Source of the DNA: Prevotella sp. UBA2711
GTDB lineage: Bacteria > Bacteroidota > Bacteroidia > Bacteroidales > Bacteroidaceae
Length of the DNA: 64,000 nucleotides
Direction: 5' to 3'
Assembly (NCBI GenBank): GCA_002354095.1
Contig: DEKX01000041.1
Coordinates: forward strand, 34,591-98,590
The position numbers were made by a program, and so were the translations under genes. The notes beneath the pieces were generated by a model that ran no database searches, was not told the DNA's origin, and saw nothing but the letters and a program-made list of their open reading frames with translations. This document shows, piece after piece, positions 60,791 through 64,000 of this stretch (its first letter is position 1; each line of letters begins with the position of its first letter).

Positions 60791-62992
60791 ATGAGAAAAT
60801 TAACAACGATTGGCCTGCTGTGGCTGTTAGTGTCATCCGTATGCTTGGGACAGAATCTGGATTTGAAGCGTATTACCCAAGGTGCCTACCGTGCTGAGGG
60901 CATATCGGGCGTAGTTCCGGCAGCCGACGGCGAGTCGTACACCAAGGTGAGCGACGACTGGAAGCGCGTGGTGCGTTGCTCGTTCAAAAACGGTCAGGAG
61001 ACGGAGACGCTTTTTGATGTGTCAACCATTCATGGAGCCAAGATAGATTACGTAGAGGGCTACATCATGAGTCCTGACGGTAAGCGTATGCTGATTCAGA
61101 CCAATTCTGAACCGATTTACCGTCATTCCTTTACGGCGGAATACTATATCTATACCATTGCCAATAAGAAACTGGTGCCACTCTCGAAGAACGGTGCCCA
61201 GCAGACACCCCTGTTCTCGCCAGACGGAACGATGATTGCCTTTGTGCGTCAGAACAATATATTCCTCGTGAAATTGCTCTATGACAACGCCGAGAGTCAG
61301 GTGACGAAAGACGGCAAGAGCAATGAGGTGATCAACGGTATTCCTGACTGGGTGAACGAAGAGGAGTTTGGCAATGACAGAGCTATGGTGTTCAGTGCCG
61401 ACAGCAAACAACTGGTGTGGGTGCGCTACGACGAGACGGATGTCAAGGAGTATGCCATGCCCATGTACAAAGGGTTGGCGCCTGAGATGGAGAAAAACAC
61501 CGACTATCCTGGCGAATACACCTACAAATATCCTGTGGCTGGTGCAGAGAATGCCCGATGCAGTGTGTGGAGCTTCGACATAGCCAGCAGGCAGACACGA
61601 CAGTTGCAGGTGCCTCTGGATGCGGATGGTTATATCTCGCGTATCTTTACCACTAAAGAAGTGCAGAAAATACTGGTGCTCACGCTCAACCGTCATCAGG
61701 ACTGTCTGCGTGTCTATCAGACTAACCCGCTCTCCACCGTCAGTCAGTTGCTGATAGAGGATAAGACCCCGAAATATGTGAAAGAGGAAAGTAGCAGTTC
61801 GTTCAAGGTCACCGATAAGTATATGCTACTGCCCAGTGAGCGCGATGGATGGATGCATCTGTATCTGTATAATCTGAATGGGCAGCTGTTGCGCCAGGTG
61901 GAGCAGGGTAATTATGAGGTGAGCGACATTTATGGCGTAGATGATGCTACAGGTGATGTCTATTATGCCTCGCACGAGCAAGGGGCAACCGACCAGCGCG
62001 TCTATGTGGCACATGCCAACGGCAAGCGCGAATGCCTTACGACAGAGGCAGGGTGGAGTAGTGCCGTATTCAGCAGTAATTACAAATACTTTATTCATAC
62101 TTGGAGCAATCTGAATACTCCTCCTGTTGTCCGCCTGTGCAACAATAGTGGTAAAGCGCTGGCAACCTTGAAGGATAACCAGAAACTGAAAGAAAAACTG
62201 GCTAACGTCCAGTTGGGGAAACGGGAACTCTTTACCTTCACGACATCGGAAGGTATCCAACTGAACGGATGGATGATTAAACCTGCCGATTTCGATGCCA
62301 GCAAGCGTTATCCCGTCTTGATGTATCAGTATAGTGGTCCTGGCAGTCAGCAGGTGAAGGATGCCTGGAATATCGGTATGAATAATCAAGGTGCCATTCT
62401 TGAACAGTATCTCTGTCAGCAGGGATTCATCTGTGTCTGTGTGGATGGTCGGGGTACTGGCGGACGTGGTGCTGATTTTGAGAAATGCACCTATCTGCGA
62501 CTGGGCGATTTAGAGTCGAAAGACCAAGTGGAGGCGGCTCTTTGGCTGGGGAAGCAGTCGTATGTTGATAAGGACCGCATAGCTATCTGGGGTTGGAGCT
62601 ATGGTGGTTTCAATACCTTGATGTCGATGTCGGAAGGTCGCCCCGTGTTCCGTGCAGGGGTGGCTATTGCTCCTGTCACCTCGTGGCGCTTCTATGATAC
62701 AATCTACACTGAGCGCTTCATGCGTACGCCCAAGGAGAATCCTACGGGTTATGACGATTGTCCGATCAGTCGTGTAGAGAAGTTGCATGGCGCCCTGCTG
62801 CTTTGTCATGGTTCGGCTGATGATAATGTGCATCTGCGCAATACCGCTGAATATACCGAGGCATTGGTGCAGGCCGACAAGGATTTCCGTCAGTTGGTAT
62901 ATACCAATCGCAATCACAGCATCTTTGGCGGTAACACCCGCAACCACCTGTTCCGACAGTGCATCCATTTCCTCAAGGAAGAAATGAAATAA
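60791..62992 (+). CDS. DPP-IV-type S9 family serine peptidase
   Basis: A 733-residue exported peptidase with a signal peptide (1-19), an N-terminal beta-propeller (about 40-470) and a C-terminal alpha/beta-hydrolase domain. The catalytic triad is visible as WGWSYGGF (Ser), CHGSADDNVH (Asp) and YTNRNHSIFG (His). DPP-IV removes dipeptides, preferably X-Pro, from peptide N-termini in the periplasm. It follows the gldB-like gene by 13 bp. A terminator shared with rubrerythrin follows. Confidence 0.92.
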   Translation: MRKLTTIGLLWLLVSSVCLGQNLDLKRITQGAYRAEGISGVVPAADGESYTKVSDDWKRVVRCSFKNGQETETLFDVSTIHGAKIDYVEGYIMSPDGKRMLIQTNSEPIYRHSFTAEYYIYTIANKKLVPLSKNGAQQTPLFSPDGTMIAFVRQNNIFLVKLLYDNAESQVTKDGKSNEVINGIPDWVNEEEFGNDRAMVFSADSKQLVWVRYDETDVKEYAMPMYKGLAPEMEKNTDYPGEYTYKYPVAGAENARCSVWSFDIASRQTRQLQVPLDADGYISRIFTTKEVQKILVLTLNRHQDCLRVYQTNPLSTVSQLLIEDKTPKYVKEESSSSFKVTDKYMLLPSERDGWMHLYLYNLNGQLLRQVEQGNYEVSDIYGVDDATGDVYYASHEQGATDQRVYVAHANGKRECLTTEAGWSSAVFSSNYKYFIHTWSNLNTPPVVRLCNNSGKALATLKDNQKLKEKLANVQLGKRELFTFTTSEGIQLNGWMIKPADFDASKRYPVLMYQYSGPGSQQVKDAWNIGMNNQGAILEQYLCQQGFICVCVDGRGTGGRGADFEKCTYLRLGDLESKDQVEAALWLGKQSYVDKDRIAIWGWSYGGFNTLMSMSEGRPVFRAGVAIAPVTSWRFYDTIYTERFMRTPKENPTGYDDCPISRVEKLHGALLLCHGSADDNVHLRNTAEYTEALVQADKDFRQLVYTNRNHSIFGGNTRNHLFRQCIHFLKEEMK

Positions 62993-62999
62993 AATAATA

Positions 63000-63025
63000 A
63001 AGGTCTCTCAACACTGAGAGACCTT
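63000..63025. terminator. Bidirectional terminator between the S9 peptidase and rubrerythrin genes
   Basis: AAGGTCTCTCA pairs with TGAGAGACCTT around ACAC (11-bp stem), with A/T-rich flanks on both sides. It serves both converging genes. Confidence 0.85.
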
Positions 63026-63030
63026 ATTGT

Positions 63031-63573
63031 TTAGTAGTTTTCTGCTTTCACCTGGAAGTAAGACTGTGGGTGGTTGCATACAGGACACTCGTCTGGCGCC
63101 TTCTTGCCAACCACGATATGACCGCAGTTGGCACACTGCCAAATGACATCACCATCCTTAGAGAAGACACGCTCCTTCTTGACATTGTCGAGCAGTTTGC
63201 GATAGCGCTCTTCGTGAGCCTTCTCGATAGCGGCAACACCCTCGAACTTTTCGGCTATCTCGTCGAAACCTTCTTCGCGAGCTTCCTTAGCCATGCGGGC
63301 ATACATGTCCGTCCATTCAAAGTTCTCGCCACCGGCAGCTGCTTCCAGATTGCTGGCAGTATCCTTGATGGCTCCGCCTTCCAAGAGTTTGAACCACATT
63401 TTGGCATGCTCTTTCTCGTTAGCAGCAGTCTCCTCAAAGATGGCTGCTATCTGGACATAACCGTCTTTCTTTGCTTTCGATGCCCAATAGGTGTACTTGT
63501 TGCGAGCCATTGACTCTCCTGCAAACGCTTCTTGCAGATTCTTTTCTGTCTTTGTTCCTTTCAGTTCTTTCAT
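63031..63573 (-). CDS. rbr: Rubrerythrin
   Basis: A 180-residue protein with an N-terminal ferritin-like di-iron domain (EAFAGESMARNKYTYWASKAKK with the first Glu ligand, EETAANEKEHAKMW, EKFEGVAAIEKAHEERY) and a C-terminal rubredoxin domain with CANCGHIVVGKKAPDECPVC (C-x2-C...C-x2-C). It reduces hydrogen peroxide and protects anaerobes from oxygen. A minus-strand promoter element lies at 63627-63634. Confidence 0.95.
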   Translation of the reverse strand: MKELKGTKTEKNLQEAFAGESMARNKYTYWASKAKKDGYVQIAAIFEETAANEKEHAKMWFKLLEGGAIKDTASNLEAAAGGENFEWTDMYARMAKEAREEGFDEIAEKFEGVAAIEKAHEERYRKLLDNVKKERVFSKDGDVIWQCANCGHIVVGKKAPDECPVCNHPQSYFQVKAENY

Positions 63574-63626
63574 AATCGTATTTGTTTATTTTGTTTACTT
63601 TTCGTTGATAATTGCTAACCACCCTG

Positions 63627-63634
63627 CAAAGTTA
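63627..63634 (-). promoter_or_regulatory. -7 element of the rubrerythrin gene
   Basis: Minus-strand TAACTTTG fits TAnnTTTG, about 54 bp before the rubrerythrin start. Confidence 0.55.
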
Positions 63635-63672
63635 CAAAAGTTTTTTGAGAATAAAAAAAATAATGACGAAAA

Positions 63673-63706
63673 AAAGAGGTGAAACCACCAATGGTTTCAC
63701 CTCTTT
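63673..63706 (-). terminator. Terminator after the pyruvate:ferredoxin oxidoreductase gene
   Basis: AAAGAGGTGAAACCA pairs with TGGTTTCACCTCTTT around CCAA (15-bp perfect stem), followed on the minus strand by a T run. It stops the transcript entering from beyond the window edge. Confidence 0.9.
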
Positions 63707-63726
63707 GATTATAGATAGGATAGGGA

Positions 63727-64000
63727 TTAGTCCTCCCAGTTCTCCTGAGTCTTGCGAACATAGCTCTTGTAGCGGATCTGTGCCATCTTCTGTGCCTCGG
63801 CGAAGAGTTCTTCAGCCTCGTTAGGATAAGCCTTCTTAACAGACAGATAGCGAACCTCACCCAGCAGGAAGTCGTGGAAGTTCTCCCAGTTAGGCTCCTT
63901 AGAGTCGAGAGAGAATGGATTCTTGCCTTCCTCAGCAAGTGCTGGGTTGAAGCGCCACAGGTGCCAGTAGCCGCACTCAACAGCCTTCTTCTCCTCAGCC
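63727..64000 (-). CDS. nifJ: Pyruvate:ferredoxin (flavodoxin) oxidoreductase, C-terminal end (cut by window edge)
   Basis: The final 90 codons of a large protein. The peptide AVECGYWHLWRFNPALAEEG, then NPFSLDSKEPNW, FLLGEVRYLSVKKAYP and MAQIRYKSYVRKTQ match the C-terminus of pyruvate:ferredoxin/flavodoxin oxidoreductase (PFOR/NifJ), the domain after the iron-sulfur and thiamine-diphosphate parts. The enzyme turns pyruvate and CoA into acetyl-CoA and CO2 while reducing ferredoxin, a core step of anaerobic metabolism. The start lies outside the window; a strong terminator follows. Confidence 0.88.
   Translation of the reverse strand, partial: AEEKKAVECGYWHLWRFNPALAEEGKNPFSLDSKEPNWENFHDFLLGEVRYLSVKKAYPNEAEELFAEAQKMAQIRYKSYVRKTQENWED

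Overview
The window looks like a chromosomal segment of a gut or oral Bacteroidales, most likely Prevotella/Segatella. The reasons are: repeated promoters of the Bacteroidetes form TTTG-N19..21-TAnnTTTG; a Bacteroidetes-type (subtype iii) T6SS; a tmRNA with tag GENKYALAA; many periplasmic enzymes and lipoproteins with Bacteroidetes leaders; an Ala/Glu-rich tail on L9; and a GldB-like lipoprotein. No phage, IS element, CRISPR array or rRNA operon was seen.

Layout. (1) 1-9233, minus strand: the start of a T6SS-iii operon, in the order clpV (tssH), tssB, tssC, two hcp/tssD copies, a PAAR-like DUF4280 spike tip, a PEGA-domain secreted protein, a ThiF/E1-like adenylating enzyme, a tssG-like gene and tssK (cut by the window edge). 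The last four genes overlap or nearly touch, so the E1-like and PEGA genes are built into the machine's operon. (2) 9351-11561, plus strand: a good promoter drives a wrecked hcp copy, then a SpoIIE-type PP2C phosphatase with a periplasmic sensor, then the stub of a second PAAR-like gene. (3) 11608-13442: a DUF389 membrane protein and a cupin.

(4) 13473-27377, minus strand: a complete Wzx/Wzy-type surface polysaccharide locus. It runs from an SLBB exporter through a Wzz-like protein, a protein that joins a Wzz domain to a Wzy-like polymerase, a flippase, five glycosyltransferases and two kinds of initiating phosphoglycosyltransferase. It carries no sugar-nucleotide synthesis genes, and its middle part looks visibly richer in A+T than its surroundings. 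(5) 27512-27910: tmRNA.

(6) 27920-45713: mostly metabolism. This includes a CarboxypepD_reg protein, an ATL/MGMT-like protein, a secreted GH13 enzyme, an MFS carrier, hisC-hisD-hisG, a lytic transglycosylase, a phosphoglycolate-phosphatase-like HAD enzyme, a DUF187 glycosidase, CstA, nadC, an M23 peptidase, a C69 peptidase and pyrI-pyrB. (7) 45794-56088: engB, an ABC-F protein, recR, a membrane protein, a GT2, a GNAT, tRNA-Asp, an SGNH hydrolase, rpsF-rpsR-rplI, a small lipoprotein, mtaB and another GT2. (8) 56109-64000: a CPA2 antiporter, a class A acid phosphatase behind a set of 22-bp direct repeats, a DUF4861 protein carrying a 7-bp tandem repeat in its coding frame, a gldB-like gene, a DPP-IV-type peptidase, rubrerythrin, and the 3' end of a pyruvate:ferredoxin oxidoreductase gene.

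The most unusual items are the E1-like enzyme inside the T6SS operon, the Wzz-Wzy fusion (preceded in frame by a separate Wzz and a single stop codon), the T6SS relics around the SpoIIE phosphatase, and the two repeat arrays at 57669-57756 and 58994-59026.
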